Source: Paraburkholderia sabiae (GTDB lineage: Bacteria; Pseudomonadota; Gammaproteobacteria; Burkholderiales; Burkholderiaceae). From it: a DNA stretch of 64,000 nucleotides. Shown one piece after another: positions 1 through 9,198 of the stretch (the first letter of the stretch is position 1; each line of letters starts with the position of its first letter). Location of the stretch: NCBI RefSeq assembly GCF_030412785.1, contig NZ_CP125296.1, positions 620,001 to 684,000 of the forward strand, read 5' to 3'. Below the pieces are notes generated by a model, which was not told the DNA's origin, did no database searches, and saw only the letters and a program-made list of their open reading frames with translations. The translations under genes were made by a program, and so were the position numbers.

Positions 1-520
1 GCGGATCGACGGCTTCGACGCCGTGCACCGTGTTGAGCAAAATCGGAAACAGCGCGCCGATGAACGTGATGAACATCATGCTGAGTTCCGACGACGGGAA
101 CATGAGGATCGCGAGCGGTATCCACGCGACGGCGGGAATCGGGCGTAGTACTTCGAGCGCGGGCAGCACGGTATCTTCGACGGCGCGATAGCGGCCGATC
201 GCAAGCCCCAGCCCGACACCGACCACGGCCGCCGTGCAGAACCCCGCCAGTACGCGCCAGATGCTGGCGGCCAGATGCATCGGCAGCTTCGGCGAGTGCA
301 GCAGCGACCACAGCGCGGGCAGCGCATCGGAAGGGGCGGGCACGTTCGCGAACGTGATGATGCCCGCCGAGAGCCTGAAATGCACGGCCAGCTGCCAGAG
401 CGCGACGCACGCCGCGAGCGATGCCGCGCGCCACGCGCGACGCTTCGTCGACGGCGCGAAGAAAGGCGCGCGCCGATGCCGCGAGGTATGCCTGTCGTGA
501 AGATCGAAAGTGGCGGCCAT
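1..520 (-). CDS. ABC transporter permease, SsuC/TauC type (partial, runs off left edge)
   Basis: This is the inner-membrane permease of a sulfonate/nitrate/taurine-type importer. The visible 173 residues start at an ATG (complement of 518-520) and the C-terminus lies outside the window. An arginine-rich cytoplasmic head of about 35 residues leads into a hydrophobic helix (SLAACVALWQLAVHF), then helices around AVVGVGLGLAIG and FITFIGALFPILLNT. The segment EVLRPIPAVAWIPLAILMF is the usual signature of SsuC/TauC/NrtB permeases just before the EAA loop. It follows the binding-protein gene by 37 bases and is probably co-transcribed with it. The matching ATPase is not in the window and is probably further left. 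The ligand is unknown. Confidence 0.88.
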   Translation of the reverse strand, partial: MAATFDLHDRHTSRHRRAPFFAPSTKRRAWRAASLAACVALWQLAVHFRLSAGIITFANVPAPSDALPALWSLLHSPKLPMHLAASIWRVLAGFCTAAVVGVGLGLAIGRYRAVEDTVLPALEVLRPIPAVAWIPLAILMFPSSELSMMFITFIGALFPILLNTVHGVEAVDP

Positions 521-557
521 AAACGTGTTCCCGATGTAGCGTGAAATGACGATGCGC

Positions 558-1991
558 TCAGCGCGACGCGACGGCTTGCGCTGCGCCCGTTTTCGCGGCG
601 GCGTAATCGACGACCGCGCCGGAGACCTGTTGCGCGTAACGATCGGCGCCCGTTTTCAGCAGGAACGCGGTGATCGCGCCATGCGCATCTTTCACGTACC
701 ACGCCTGATTCGCGAAGAGCTTCAGGCCGCTCGCGTGGTCATGAACGAAGACGGCGCGTGTCTTGCCGCCGGACTGCTCGATCTTGCCGAGCGCAGCGAA
801 CGCTTCAGCCGGCGACGCATAGTTGCGCACCTTCGCTTCGCTTTCGAGCCACACTTGCGTGACATCGTTGAAATCGCGGATCGGCTTGCCCGTCAAGGCG
901 TCGTTCGCGACGAGCGGTTGCTTCGCGTAGTTCTTCAGCGCGGCGTTGTAATCGAGGCCGGATTCCTTAAAGGCTTCGCGGATATAGCGGTCGTCGATGA
1001 ACGTGTTCACATCCAGATCGACATCGGTTTTCTTCAGCAGCTTGAGCGTGTCGATTGCTGTAGCCGTTGCCTGGCGATACTCGGGCTTCCACGTCAGATC
1101 GCGCGTCTGGATGCCGAGCGGACCGTGATACAGATAATCGACGGGGGCTTCGATGCCCGTCGTCTTCTGGATCAGCAGACTGTATTTTTCAGGGTCTTGC
1201 GCGATCAGCTGATTGGCCTCGATGGCGGCGCGCAGATAGGCGACGACGACTTCGGGATACTTCTGCGCATACGCGGCGTCGACGAGCGCGCCGTGATAGG
1301 TCGGCGCGTGGCTTTGTGCGCCGTCGTAGATCTTGCGCGCGATGCCGCGATACGGGAACAGGTCCGCGAACGGTACGAAGTCGGCATGCGCGTCGATCTT
1401 GTTCGCCTTCAATGCGCTGCCTGCCACTTCCGGCGCCTGCGTGATGATGTTCACGTCGGTGTCGGGGTTCCAGCCTTGCGCCTTGATCGCGCGCAGCAGC
1501 ATGCCGTGCGACGTCGATGCAAAGGGCACGGAGATCGTTTTGCCCTTGAGATCGGCGATCGAACGCAGCGGCGAGTTCTCCGGCACGACGATGCCGTTAC
1601 CGCTGCCGTCCACGCTGCCCGACAGCACCGTGATGAAAATGCTCTTGCGTCCTGCCTTCTGGAACGCCGCGCCGTTCAGCGAGCCGGGGAAGTCGGCCAT
1701 CGTGCCGAAGTCGAGCTTGCCCGCCACCATTTCATTCGTGATGGGCGCGCCGGACGTGAAGTCCTTCCATTGCACGTCGTAAGTCACGTCCTTGTATTTG
1801 CCCGTGTGCGGCAGGTATTTATCGAGCAGATGCAGTTCGCGAATCAGCAGGCCGCCTGTCGCGCAGTTGATCGTCGTGTCCTGCGTGCCGATGGCGACGC
1901 GGATCGTTTCGGCGTGGACGTTGCTCGCGGCGAGCATGAATGCGAGCGGCGCGATGGATGCGGCGATGAAGCGAGCGTAGCGAATGGTCAT
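558..1991 (-). CDS. ABC transporter substrate-binding protein, NMT1/SsuA-like
   Basis: This periplasmic binding protein belongs to the nitrate/sulfonate/taurine/thiamine-precursor class. It has 477 residues. A Sec signal peptide covers about residues 1-27, ending in an NVHA-type cleavage site before ETIRVAIGTQD. That mature start is the typical first beta strand of the family. At 477 residues it is longer than the usual 320-350 of SsuA or TauA, with the extra sequence mostly in the C-terminal half. It sits between the ferredoxin and permease genes on the same strand, so it very likely delivers ligand to the permease at the window edge. The flavoprotein/ferredoxin pair upstream suggests the imported compound is then reduced or oxidised, but the ligand cannot be read from sequence. 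Confidence 0.88.
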   Translation of the reverse strand: MTIRYARFIAASIAPLAFMLAASNVHAETIRVAIGTQDTTINCATGGLLIRELHLLDKYLPHTGKYKDVTYDVQWKDFTSGAPITNEMVAGKLDFGTMADFPGSLNGAAFQKAGRKSIFITVLSGSVDGSGNGIVVPENSPLRSIADLKGKTISVPFASTSHGMLLRAIKAQGWNPDTDVNIITQAPEVAGSALKANKIDAHADFVPFADLFPYRGIARKIYDGAQSHAPTYHGALVDAAYAQKYPEVVVAYLRAAIEANQLIAQDPEKYSLLIQKTTGIEAPVDYLYHGPLGIQTRDLTWKPEYRQATATAIDTLKLLKKTDVDLDVNTFIDDRYIREAFKESGLDYNAALKNYAKQPLVANDALTGKPIRDFNDVTQVWLESEAKVRNYASPAEAFAALGKIEQSGGKTRAVFVHDHASGLKLFANQAWYVKDAHGAITAFLLKTGADRYAQQVSGAVVDYAAAKTGAAQAVASR

Positions 1992-2040
1992 GATGTCGGC
2001 TCTGTCGTTGATATCGTGAACGTGCGGTGTTCGGATCGCG

Positions 2041-2286
2041 TTAGCGCAGCAGATAGGGGATATCGACTTTCACTGCGCCTGTCGGGCAATCCTGTTCGCA
2101 GGGCATGCAGTACCAGCATTCGTCGAACTGCATATAGGCCTTGCCCTTGCTGACGTCGATGGCGAGCAGATCGAGTGGGCACACATCGACGCAAACGGTG
2201 CAGCCTTTGTCGGCGATACATTTGTTTTCGTCGATCGTGACGGGTGCGGAGCTTCGATGAAGAATTTCGTGTGGTGTGTAGGACAT
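2041..2286 (-). CDS. Small 2x[4Fe-4S] ferredoxin, AprB-like partner of the adjacent flavoprotein
   Basis: This 81-residue protein carries two cysteine clusters: C23-x5-C29-x2-C32-x3-C36-P and C57-x2-C60-x2-C63-x3-C67-P. Each can ligate a [4Fe-4S] cubane, and the wider spacing in the first recalls the beta subunit of adenylylsulfate reductase rather than a plain bacterial ferredoxin. The reading frame stays open upstream, but the ATG at 2284-2286 is chosen because it directly precedes the conserved MSYTPHEIL start and lies 14 bases after the flavoprotein stop. It probably passes electrons to or from that flavoprotein. It lacks the long C-terminal tail of true AprB, so a role in APS reduction is not established. 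Confidence 0.85.
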   Translation of the reverse strand: MSYTPHEILHRSSAPVTIDENKCIADKGCTVCVDVCPLDLLAIDVSKGKAYMQFDECWYCMPCEQDCPTGAVKVDIPYLLR

Positions 2287-2300
2287 CGCGGTGACTCCTG

Positions 2301-4067
2301 TCATGCCGAAACGTCGGCGAGCACGTGAGTGTTCGTCTGCGAATCGTGCTGCGCGCCGTGAATGCGCAGGTTGCTGTATGAACCGCGCTCGCGTTCGTCT
2401 AGCGGCACGATGTATGGCTCGACGGCGCGCTTCTCGCTGGTCATGCGGCCCGCCGCGTCCTTGCGCAGATGCGTATGGCAGAACCACTCCGCGTCGTTGC
2501 GCTGCGGATAATCGACGCGATGGTGATACAGACCCCAACGGCTTTCGGTGCGGAACAGCGACGCACGCGCAGCCATTTCGGCGCAATCGCGGATCGCGCG
2601 CACTTCGGCGGCGCGCATCAGTTCATGCGGATGCGTGGCCTTGATCGACGCGATGTCGTCGGCGATTTCCTCGAAACGTTGCAGGCCGATTTCCATCTTG
2701 CGCGTCACCTTCGGCGGCTGAAGATAATCGTTGACCATGCGGCGCAGCTTGTACTCGACCTGCGCAGGCGCAAGCCCATGCTCGCGTTCGAGCGGCGCGT
2801 AAATGCGCGCGCGTTCGGCGTCGATCTGCTGCTGATCGAGCGGCGCGAATTCACGGCCCGCGACGAACGCGGCCGCGTTCTGCCCGGCGAACCATCCATA
2901 CGTGAACGCGCCGAGCATGTAGTTGTGCGGCACGGCGGCCATGTCGCCGGCAGCGTAAAGTCCGCCGACTGTCGTCTCCGCGCGTTCGTTGACATACACA
3001 CCCGACGCGCTGTGGCCGCTGCAAAAGCCGATCTCGGAGATATGCATCTCGACCATCTGCTGACGATAATCGGTGCCGCGTCCCGCATGGAAACGTCCAC
3101 GGCTCGGGCGTTCGTTCGTGTGCAGGATCTGCTCGATGGTCTGGATGGTTTCTTCGGCGAGGTGATCGAGCTTCAGAAACACAGGGCCATTGCCGCTCTG
3201 CAGTTCCTGATAGAACTCCCACATCATCTGGCCGCTCCAGTAATCGCATTCGATGAAGCGTTCGCCCCTGCCGTTCGCCGTGAAGCCGCCAAGCGGGCCC
3301 GTCACATACGCGCAGGCGGGTCCGTTGTAGTCCTTGATCAACGGGTTGATCTGAAAGCATTCGAGATTCGCGAGCGCCGCGCCCGCGTGGTAGGCCATTG
3401 CGTAGCCGTCGCCGGCGTTGGTCGGGTTTTCGTAGGTGCCCATCAGATAGCCGGATGCGGGCAAGCCGAGACGACCCGCTGCGCCGCACGACAGAATCAC
3501 GGCTTTCGCGCGCACGACGTAGAAGTCCGCCGTGCGGCAATCGAAGCCCAACACGCCGTTGACGTCGCCGTGTGTGTCGGTGAGCAGGCGCGTTGCGACG
3601 ATGCGGTTCGTGATCGCGATGCGCGCGCGTTTTAGTTGTCGGTACAGCACTTTCTTGATGTCATGTCCTTCGGGCATCGGCAGCACATAAGAGCCCATGT
3701 GGTGCACTTTCTTCACCGCATAGTCACCCGTACCGTCCTTTTCGAACTTCACGCCCCAGCGGTCGAGTTCTTCGATCGTCTTGAAGCTGTGCTTCGCGTA
3801 CGCATAGACGGCGGCCTGATCGACGATGCCGTCGTTCGCGATCGTGATTTCGCGCGTGTATTGCTCGGGCGTCGCGTGGCCGGGAATGACGGCGTTGTTC
3901 AGGCCGTCCATGCCCATCGAGATCGCGCCGCTGCGTTTGACGTTGGCCTTTTCGAGCAGCAGGATCTTGAGGTCGGGATTGCTTTCCTTCGCCTTGACAG
4001 CCGCCATCGGTCCCGCCGTTCCGCCGCCGACCACGACGATGTCGTATTCGAGTACATGGGTATTCAT
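2301..4067 (-). CDS. FAD-binding oxidoreductase, fumarate reductase/AprA-like flavoprotein subunit
   Basis: This 588-residue flavoprotein belongs to the succinate dehydrogenase/fumarate reductase/AprA superfamily. The N-terminus EYDIVVVGGGTAGPM is the FAD Rossmann motif (GGGTAG at 14-19). A second FAD-binding stretch, GGLYAAGDMA, lies about two thirds along, and the C-terminal helical domain has the R/E-rich pattern of the family. Pairing with a two-cluster ferredoxin rather than the three-cluster SdhB/FrdB subunit points to the AprBA arrangement. It overlaps the regulator gene by four bases (ATGA), so the two are translationally coupled. Its substrate is unknown. Genuine AprA is larger (over 600 residues) and sits with sat and qmo genes, none of which is present. 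Confidence 0.85.
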   Translation of the reverse strand: MNTHVLEYDIVVVGGGTAGPMAAVKAKESNPDLKILLLEKANVKRSGAISMGMDGLNNAVIPGHATPEQYTREITIANDGIVDQAAVYAYAKHSFKTIEELDRWGVKFEKDGTGDYAVKKVHHMGSYVLPMPEGHDIKKVLYRQLKRARIAITNRIVATRLLTDTHGDVNGVLGFDCRTADFYVVRAKAVILSCGAAGRLGLPASGYLMGTYENPTNAGDGYAMAYHAGAALANLECFQINPLIKDYNGPACAYVTGPLGGFTANGRGERFIECDYWSGQMMWEFYQELQSGNGPVFLKLDHLAEETIQTIEQILHTNERPSRGRFHAGRGTDYRQQMVEMHISEIGFCSGHSASGVYVNERAETTVGGLYAAGDMAAVPHNYMLGAFTYGWFAGQNAAAFVAGREFAPLDQQQIDAERARIYAPLEREHGLAPAQVEYKLRRMVNDYLQPPKVTRKMEIGLQRFEEIADDIASIKATHPHELMRAAEVRAIRDCAEMAARASLFRTESRWGLYHHRVDYPQRNDAEWFCHTHLRKDAAGRMTSEKRAVEPYIVPLDERERGSYSNLRIHGAQHDSQTNTHVLADVSA

Positions 4068-4855
4068 CGCGTCTTCCTGGTTGCCTTGTTCTTCGTGCTT
4101 TTACCTGCTTTTTCCCGATCGATTCGCAAGCGGTACTGGAATGCATCGCCGCGAAAGTACAGATGCTCATAGTCGATGGGCGCGCCGTTTGCGTCGTGTG
4201 TGAGACGATCGATGCGCAACACTGCACTGCCTTCTTCCACGCGCAACGCATCGACGATTTCGTCGTCGGCGAGGATGGCGTCGATGGCGACATCCGCGTG
4301 ACCGAGCGGCACGCCGCAGTCGTTTTCGAGGATGAGGAAGATGTCGCGCGTGACGAGATCGGCATTCGCGAGACGCGTGCCGATGGCGTCGGGCAGCCAC
4401 GTCAGTTCGAGCGATACGGGCTCGCGATTGAGCAGCCGCACGCGATGAATCTCCGTGACGGGCGCGCCTTCTTCGAGCCCGAGACGCGCAGCCACGTTGC
4501 GATTGGCCTCGACGACGCGAAAGCTGCGCAACTGGTTGACGATTTCATAGCCCATCGACGACATCGCTTCCGCGAAGCCCTGCAGCGAGCTGACGTTCTG
4601 GAACGCCTTCGGCTTCGATACAAACGTGCCTTTGCCGTGCAGCTTGAACAACATGCCTTCTTTCTGCAGATCACCGAGCGCCTGTCGCACGGTGATCCGG
4701 CTCACGCCGAACATCGCGCATAGCTCGTGTTCCGATGGCATCTGCGAATGCGGCGCATAGGTGCCATCGAGGATGTGGGCGCGCAGCGCATCTTTTATCT
4801 GCGCGTAGAGCGGCACCGATGTGACGGGGGTGAGGAGGCTGGCCGGTTTCGACAT
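4064..4855 (-). CDS. GntR/HutC-family transcriptional regulator (UTRA domain)
   Basis: This 263-residue regulator has an N-terminal winged helix (SEHELCAMFGVSRITVRQAL, about residues 42-61, then the wing GKGTFV) and a C-terminal UTRA ligand-binding domain. UTRA domains of HutC proteins bind small metabolites and usually release DNA when the pathway substrate is present. The gene is first in the minus-strand operon and overlaps the flavoprotein start, so it most likely autoregulates and controls the whole transporter/oxidoreductase unit. The gap upstream (4856-5046) should hold its promoter and operator. Confidence 0.9.
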   Translation of the reverse strand: MSKPASLLTPVTSVPLYAQIKDALRAHILDGTYAPHSQMPSEHELCAMFGVSRITVRQALGDLQKEGMLFKLHGKGTFVSKPKAFQNVSSLQGFAEAMSSMGYEIVNQLRSFRVVEANRNVAARLGLEEGAPVTEIHRVRLLNREPVSLELTWLPDAIGTRLANADLVTRDIFLILENDCGVPLGHADVAIDAILADDEIVDALRVEEGSAVLRIDRLTHDANGAPIDYEHLYFRGDAFQYRLRIDREKAGKSTKNKATRKTR

Positions 4856-5046
4856 GGCTCAACTTGTTATGACAAGATGAAACCGAGTCTAGTGAACGCG
4901 GGGATGCGTTCAAACCAAGTATTTCTGCTTTCTATTCGACGAGATCGCGGGAATAGGTCGCGACGTGCGTGGATTTGCGGCAATGCGTCGTGCGGGAGCC
5001 GCGAGCGCAGTCGGTGTCGAACGACACGACGCGCTCGCGGATACGG
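4856..5046. other. Intergenic gap upstream of the HutC regulator
   Basis: This gap of 191 bases lies between the start of the minus-strand regulator and the stop of the PLP decarboxylase. It must contain the promoter for the ABC/oxidoreductase operon. A short AT-rich stretch just upstream of the start (around 4862-4876, AACTTGTTATGACAAG) contains the inverted repeat CTTGT-TATG-ACAAG, a plausible operator for the HutC protein. No gene was found in it. Confidence 0.4.
4863..4876. promoter_or_regulatory. Candidate HutC-type operator (inverted repeat)
   Basis: The sequence CTTGTTATGACAAG is a perfect 5-bp inverted repeat around a 4-bp centre, ten bases upstream of the regulator start codon. GntR/HutC proteins bind short palindromes of about this size near their own promoter, so autoregulation is the natural reading. 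This is positional inference only. Confidence 0.35.
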
Positions 5047-6390
5047 TCAGCCTTTGCGTAAAGCGCAGAGCAATTCGACGAGACGATCAACGTCTTCGTC
5101 ACGCGTTCGCCACGACGAAACGCTGATGCGGAAAGCGGGTTGCGACTTCCACACGGTCGCACCGAACCACACTTCGCCGGATGCCTGCGCTGCTTCGCGA
5201 ATGGCGACTGTCTGTTCGTCCGTGTCCGCGCGCACCAGCACCTGATTGAGCACGACGCGGTTCAGCACGTGAAAGCCGCCGGCACGCAGGCCCGCTGCGA
5301 TACGCGACGCTTGTGCGCAATGACGTTCGACCATCGCCGCGACGCCTGAGCGGCCCAGCGAGCGCAACGCGGCCCAGATCGGTATGCCACGCGCCCTGCG
5401 CGAGAACTCGAGATTGAGGTTTTTCTGCGCATCGTGCGCACCCGTCAGATACACGGCGTCGCTATTCATCGCTTGCGAGAGTGCGGCGGCATCGCGGCAG
5501 ATCACCATGGCGCCGTCATACGGCGTGTTGAGCCATTTGTGGCCATCGGTGGTCCAGCTATCCGCGCCGTCGATTCCTTCCGTCAGCGACGCCTTCGCCG
5601 AAGCGCGTGCCCAAAGACCGAAAGCACCGTCGACGTGAACCCAGGCGCCGGCAGCCTTCGCGCGCGGGATCAATTTAGCGAAAGGATCGAATTCGCCGGT
5701 GTTCACCTCGCCGGCCTGAAGGCAGAAGATCGTCATATCGTCGAGCGTCGGCAGCTTTTGCGGATCGATGCGTCCATCGGCATCGACGGGCGCGACGATC
5801 ACGCGTTTCATTCCGAAGCCCAGCACGCGAAGCGCTTTCCTGACGGTGATGTGCGCCAGTTCCGATATCACGACCTTGACCTCGGGCGCGCCGACCAGAC
5901 CGTCTGCATCGAAATCCCATCCCTTGCGAGACAGAAGCGTGCGCCGCGCAGCGGCAATGGCGACGAGCGTGCAGGCCGTCGCACTCGTGCCGAAGCCGAC
6001 GGCGCTTTCGCGCGGCAAGTGGAGCACGTCGAGTACCCAACGCGCGGCGATTCGTTCGATGGTGGCTGCGACAGGCGAGTTGTCGAAGGACGACGCGCAC
6101 TGATCCCAGGCGAGCATCAGGCGCTCGGCGGCTGCGGCGGGGGGCAGGGTGGCACCGACGACAAAGCCGAAGTAGCGCGGATCGTTCGATGCAGCCGTCG
6201 CAGGCGAGCCGGATTCGTCGAGGAGGCGAAGCATATCGAGCGAGGACGTGCTGTGTTCCGGAAGCGGCTCGTCGAACGCGTTTAGTCCGTTCAGCGCGGC
6301 AGGGTCAGGAAAGACGCGACGCTTGCCTATAGAGGTTAGATAGTTGTGAGCGCGTCGGTCCGCGTCGGCGAGAATCTCATCTTCGTCCAT
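5047..6390 (-). CDS. Pyridoxal-dependent decarboxylase (group II amino acid decarboxylase family)
   Basis: This is a 447-residue fold-type I PLP enzyme. The PLP lysine is K285 in TTDGHKW, and the aspartate that pairs with the pyridine nitrogen is D254 in HVDGA. Both motifs are those of aromatic-L-amino-acid, tyrosine and glutamate decarboxylases. It is cytoplasmic and probably dimeric. Length is normal for bacterial members (430-490). It stands alone, with no transporter or regulator adjacent on the same strand, so the substrate cannot be inferred from context. Databases often label such proteins as aspartate aminotransferase family. Decarboxylation of an aromatic amino acid is the best guess but is not shown. 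Confidence 0.85.
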   Translation of the reverse strand: MDEDEILADADRRAHNYLTSIGKRRVFPDPAALNGLNAFDEPLPEHSTSSLDMLRLLDESGSPATAASNDPRYFGFVVGATLPPAAAAERLMLAWDQCASSFDNSPVAATIERIAARWVLDVLHLPRESAVGFGTSATACTLVAIAAARRTLLSRKGWDFDADGLVGAPEVKVVISELAHITVRKALRVLGFGMKRVIVAPVDADGRIDPQKLPTLDDMTIFCLQAGEVNTGEFDPFAKLIPRAKAAGAWVHVDGAFGLWARASAKASLTEGIDGADSWTTDGHKWLNTPYDGAMVICRDAAALSQAMNSDAVYLTGAHDAQKNLNLEFSRRARGIPIWAALRSLGRSGVAAMVERHCAQASRIAAGLRAGGFHVLNRVVLNQVLVRADTDEQTVAIREAAQASGEVWFGATVWKSQPAFRISVSSWRTRDEDVDRLVELLCALRKG

Positions 6391-6756
6391 TAGGTAGGTC
6401 CTTGAGGTTGTGAAAGATAGCTCGGGAATCTACCGACGATAACAGATGGTCTTATCGGATGCCTGTGCCCTGACAAGGGTGGCGCAACAACGGGCGTATG
6501 GAGCAGATGAGGCGCTTGCGAACGCGCTGACAACGGGGGGGCAAGCAGAAAGTTGGCGCGTGAAGAATGGGGACGTGGAGAGCCCGTGGGTAAAAACACG
6601 GGCTAGCGGTGTGAGCGGCTTTCTTTTGCCTACTTTTCTTTGCCGCTGCAAAGAAAAGTAGGTGCCGCCCCGCACAGGGGCGACGCATGAAGCACAGAAA
6701 GCAAAACGCGGATGCCAGCGCAAAAAACCACACCGCGTAGACGCATAAAAAAGCCC
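6391..6756. other. Intergenic region with a hairpin repeat, no gene
   Basis: This gap of 366 bases between the PLP decarboxylase promoter side and the kdgD stop contains one copy of the REP-like hairpin repeat described separately. All frames open across it produce only low-complexity arginine-rich or repeat-derived peptides, so no gene is called. Confidence 0.6.
6614..6728 (+). repeat. REP-like hairpin repeat, solo copy
   Basis: This copy matches the two arms at 60801-60913 and 61225-61337 over most of its length. Its core at 6629-6662 is a perfect 15-bp stem (CCTACTTTTCTTTGC) with a 4-base loop, followed by a second GC-rich hairpin (GTGCCGCCCCGCACAGGGG) and a block ending in GCGGATGCCAGCG. 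It differs from the other two copies in the middle block (around 6681-6707). It is intergenic, like most REP-type elements. Confidence 0.75.
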
Positions 6757-7674
6757 TTACTGCGCCCCAAGCTTCCTGATCAAAACATCCAACTGCGCCA
6801 GCTCCTCATCATTGAGGTCGATCAAAGGCGCCCGCACAGGGCCCGCATCATGCCCAACGAGCTTGGCGCCAGCCTTAACGATACTCACAGCATACCCAGC
6901 CCGACGATTCCGAATCGCCAGATACGGCAAAAAGAACTCGTCAAGCAAACGAGAAGTCGTAGCATGATCATCCGCGGCGATAGCGCGATAAAACTCCATT
7001 GCAGTCTTAGGAATGAAGTTAAACACAGCGGACGAATAAACGGGCACGCCCAGTGCCTTATACGCTGCGGCATACACTTCAGCCGTCGGCAGACCGCCGA
7101 GATACGAGAACCGATCGCCCAAGCGACGGCGAATCGTCACCATGCTCTCGATATCGCCGACACCGTCCTTGAAGCCGATCAGATTCGGGCACTTATCCGC
7201 GAGACGTTCGAGCGAATCGGCATTGAGCTTCGAATTCGCGCGGTTATACACGATCACGCCCATGTTCTTCACGGCCTTGCACACCTGCTCGACGTGCGCG
7301 GCAATACCGTCTTGTGACGCTTCCGTCAGATAGTGCGGCATCAGCAGAACGCCATGCGCGCCATTGCGCTCGGCTTCCTGCGCGTATTCGATGGCGACGC
7401 GCGTCGGGCCGCCCGCGCCCGCGAGAATCGGCACCTTGCCTTTACAGGTTTCCGTGGCCGTGCGGATCACGTTCGTGTACTCCGACCTGGTCAGCGAGAA
7501 GAACTCGCCCGTACCGCCCGCCGCAAACAGCGCCGTCGCGCCGTACGGCGCGAGCCATTCGAGACGCGCTGCATACGTGTCGGCGCGGAAGTCGCCGTTG
7601 CTGTCGAAGTCGGTGACGGGGAACGACAGAAGGCCTTCGGATACGATCGCTTTGAGTTCTTGTGGCGTGGTCAT
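6757..7674 (-). CDS. kdgD: 5-dehydro-4-deoxyglucarate dehydratase
   Basis: KdgD converts 5-keto-4-deoxy-D-glucarate to 2-oxoglutarate semialdehyde (2,5-dioxopentanoate) with loss of water and CO2. The 305-residue protein is a DHDPS-like TIM barrel. Visible features are the GGTGE substrate loop (53-57), the general-acid tyrosine Y143 in VYNRA, and the Schiff-base lysine K169 in GFKDG. Length matches the family. It lies last in a minus-strand run gudD-kdgD, 83 bases after gudD. The semialdehyde it makes is oxidised by the dehydrogenase encoded at 12257. Confidence 0.95.
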   Translation of the reverse strand: MTTPQELKAIVSEGLLSFPVTDFDSNGDFRADTYAARLEWLAPYGATALFAAGGTGEFFSLTRSEYTNVIRTATETCKGKVPILAGAGGPTRVAIEYAQEAERNGAHGVLLMPHYLTEASQDGIAAHVEQVCKAVKNMGVIVYNRANSKLNADSLERLADKCPNLIGFKDGVGDIESMVTIRRRLGDRFSYLGGLPTAEVYAAAYKALGVPVYSSAVFNFIPKTAMEFYRAIAADDHATTSRLLDEFFLPYLAIRNRRAGYAVSIVKAGAKLVGHDAGPVRAPLIDLNDEELAQLDVLIRKLGAQ

Positions 7675-7708
7675 GTTTCAGTTCGCAGTGGTGTGTCAGT
7701 CAATTAGA

Positions 7709-7725
7709 GCGGCCACGTGGGCCGC
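7709..7725. other. Intercistronic GC hairpin between gudD and kdgD
   Basis: GCGGCC-ACGTG-GGCCGC forms a perfect 6-bp stem in the gap between gudD and kdgD. Read on the minus strand it has no U-tract, so it is more likely an mRNA stability or processing element than a terminator. Confidence 0.35.
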
Positions 7726-7757
7726 GTTGTTTCGTGTGAGATGTAGCGCTCGATGGT

Positions 7758-9107
7758 TTAACGCACGAGGCAAGGACGCTTGTTGTCGAACTTCCAGTTC
7801 GGGATCAGATACTGCATCGCGACACCGTCGTCGCGCGCGCCAAGGCCGTGCTGCTGATAAAGCTCGTGCGCCTTTTCGAGTGCATCCATGTCGAGTTCGA
7901 TGCCGAGGCCCGGCTTGGCGGGCACCTTCACCTTGCCGCCGACGATCTCCAGCGGATCGCGCGTCAGATACTGGCCGTCCTGCCAGATCCAGTGCGTATC
8001 GATCGCAGTGATCTTGCCGGGCGCGGCGGCCGCGACGTGCGTGAACATCGCGAGCGATACGTCGAAGTGGTTGTTCGAATGCGAGCCCCACGTGAGGCCC
8101 CAGTCGTTGCACATCTGCGCGACGCGCACCGAGCCTTGCATCGTCCAGAAGTGCGGATCGGCGAGCGGGATGTCGACGGATTGCAGCTGGATTGCGTGAC
8201 CCATCTGGCGCCAGTCGGTGGCGATCATGTTGGTGGCCGTCGGCAGGCCCGTCGCGCGGCGGAACTCGGCCATCACTTCGCGGCCCGAGTAGCCGTTCTC
8301 CGCGCCGCACGGATCTTCCGCATACGCAAGCACGTCGTGCTGGTCGCGGCACAGGCGGATCGCTTCGGCAAGCGACCACGCGCCGTTCGGATCGAGCGTC
8401 ACGCGCGCTTCGGGGAAGCGTTCGGCCAGCGCCGTCACCGCTTCGATTTCGGCGTCGCCCGCGAGCACGCCGCCCTTCAGCTTGAAGTCGTTGAAGCCAT
8501 AGCGTGCTTGCGCGGCTTCGGCGAGTCGGACGACGGCTTCGGGCGTCATCGCTTCTTCGGTGCGCACGCGTTCCCAGTCGTCGCGTCCTTCTGCGCCGCT
8601 TGCGTACGGCAAATCCGTCTTCTTGCGATCGCCGATGTAGAACAGATAGCCGAGCATTTCGACTTCGTCGCGTTGCTGGCCTTCGCCGAGCAGCGCTGCG
8701 ACGGGCACGCCGAGATGCTGGCCCAGCAGGTCGAGCAATGCGGCTTCGAGCGCCGTGACAGCGTGAATCGTCGTGCGCAGATCGAAGGTCTGCAAGCCGC
8801 GGCCGCCTGCGTCGCGGTCGGCGAACTGCTTGCGCACCTGGTTGAGCACTGCCTGAAGATTGCCGATCGACTGACCGACGACGAACGGACGCGCATCGTC
8901 GATGGTCTTGCGGATGTTTTCGCCGCCCGGCACTTCGCCGACACCCGTGTGACCCGCACTGTCACGCAGAATCACGATATTGCGCGTGAAGAACGGACCA
9001 TGCGCGCCGCTGAGGTTCATCAGCATGCTGTCGCGGCCGGCGACGGGAACGACGCGCAGTTCGGTGACGGTCGGTGCGCCTTGGGTCGAAGATGCAATCG
9101 TAGACAT
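7758..9107 (-). CDS. gudD: Glucarate dehydratase
   Basis: GudD dehydrates D-glucarate to 5-keto-4-deoxy-D-glucarate. The 449-residue protein belongs to the mandelate racemase/glucarate dehydratase branch of the enolase superfamily. The catalytic KxK motif is FKLKGG (K209, K211), and the first metal ligand is D239 in LDPNGAW, followed by the usual Glu and Asn ligands and the His-Asp dyad region near [13 protein letters not shown]. Length is normal (about 446 in Escherichia coli). It begins the gudD-kdgD pair and lies 91 bases after the lactonase gene. Confidence 0.95.
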   Translation of the reverse strand: MSTIASSTQGAPTVTELRVVPVAGRDSMLMNLSGAHGPFFTRNIVILRDSAGHTGVGEVPGGENIRKTIDDARPFVVGQSIGNLQAVLNQVRKQFADRDAGGRGLQTFDLRTTIHAVTALEAALLDLLGQHLGVPVAALLGEGQQRDEVEMLGYLFYIGDRKKTDLPYASGAEGRDDWERVRTEEAMTPEAVVRLAEAAQARYGFNDFKLKGGVLAGDAEIEAVTALAERFPEARVTLDPNGAWSLAEAIRLCRDQHDVLAYAEDPCGAENGYSGREVMAEFRRATGLPTATNMIATDWRQMGHAIQLQSVDIPLADPHFWTMQGSVRVAQMCNDWGLTWGSHSNNHFDVSLAMFTHVAAAAPGKITAIDTHWIWQDGQYLTRDPLEIVGGKVKVPAKPGLGIELDMDALEKAHELYQQHGLGARDDGVAMQYLIPNWKFDNKRPCLVR

Positions 9108-9140
9108 GAGAATCGGTCCTGGGTTGGTGCTCAGAAATTT

Positions 9141-9156
9141 GGCCTGCGTTCAGGCC
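9141..9156. other. Intercistronic GC hairpin between the lactonase gene and gudD
   Basis: GGCCTG-CGTT-CAGGCC is a perfect 6-bp stem in the gap upstream of gudD. Together with the hairpin at 7709-7725 it means both larger gaps of this operon carry a small GC hairpin, which could tune relative mRNA stability. Confidence 0.3.
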
Positions 9157-9198
9157 TGTGAATATCGATGAAAGAGGCTTTGGGGCGCTTTTGACGGA

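Noticed and set aside
546..2153. A 535-codon plus-strand frame opposite the substrate-binding protein
   Set aside because: It is antisense to a gene with a signal peptide and clear family start; composition is Arg/Val/Asp-rich shadow sequence.
6446..6733. Short frames in the gap before kdgD
   Set aside because: They cover the solo repeat copy and adjacent low-complexity sequence, with no start signals or homology.
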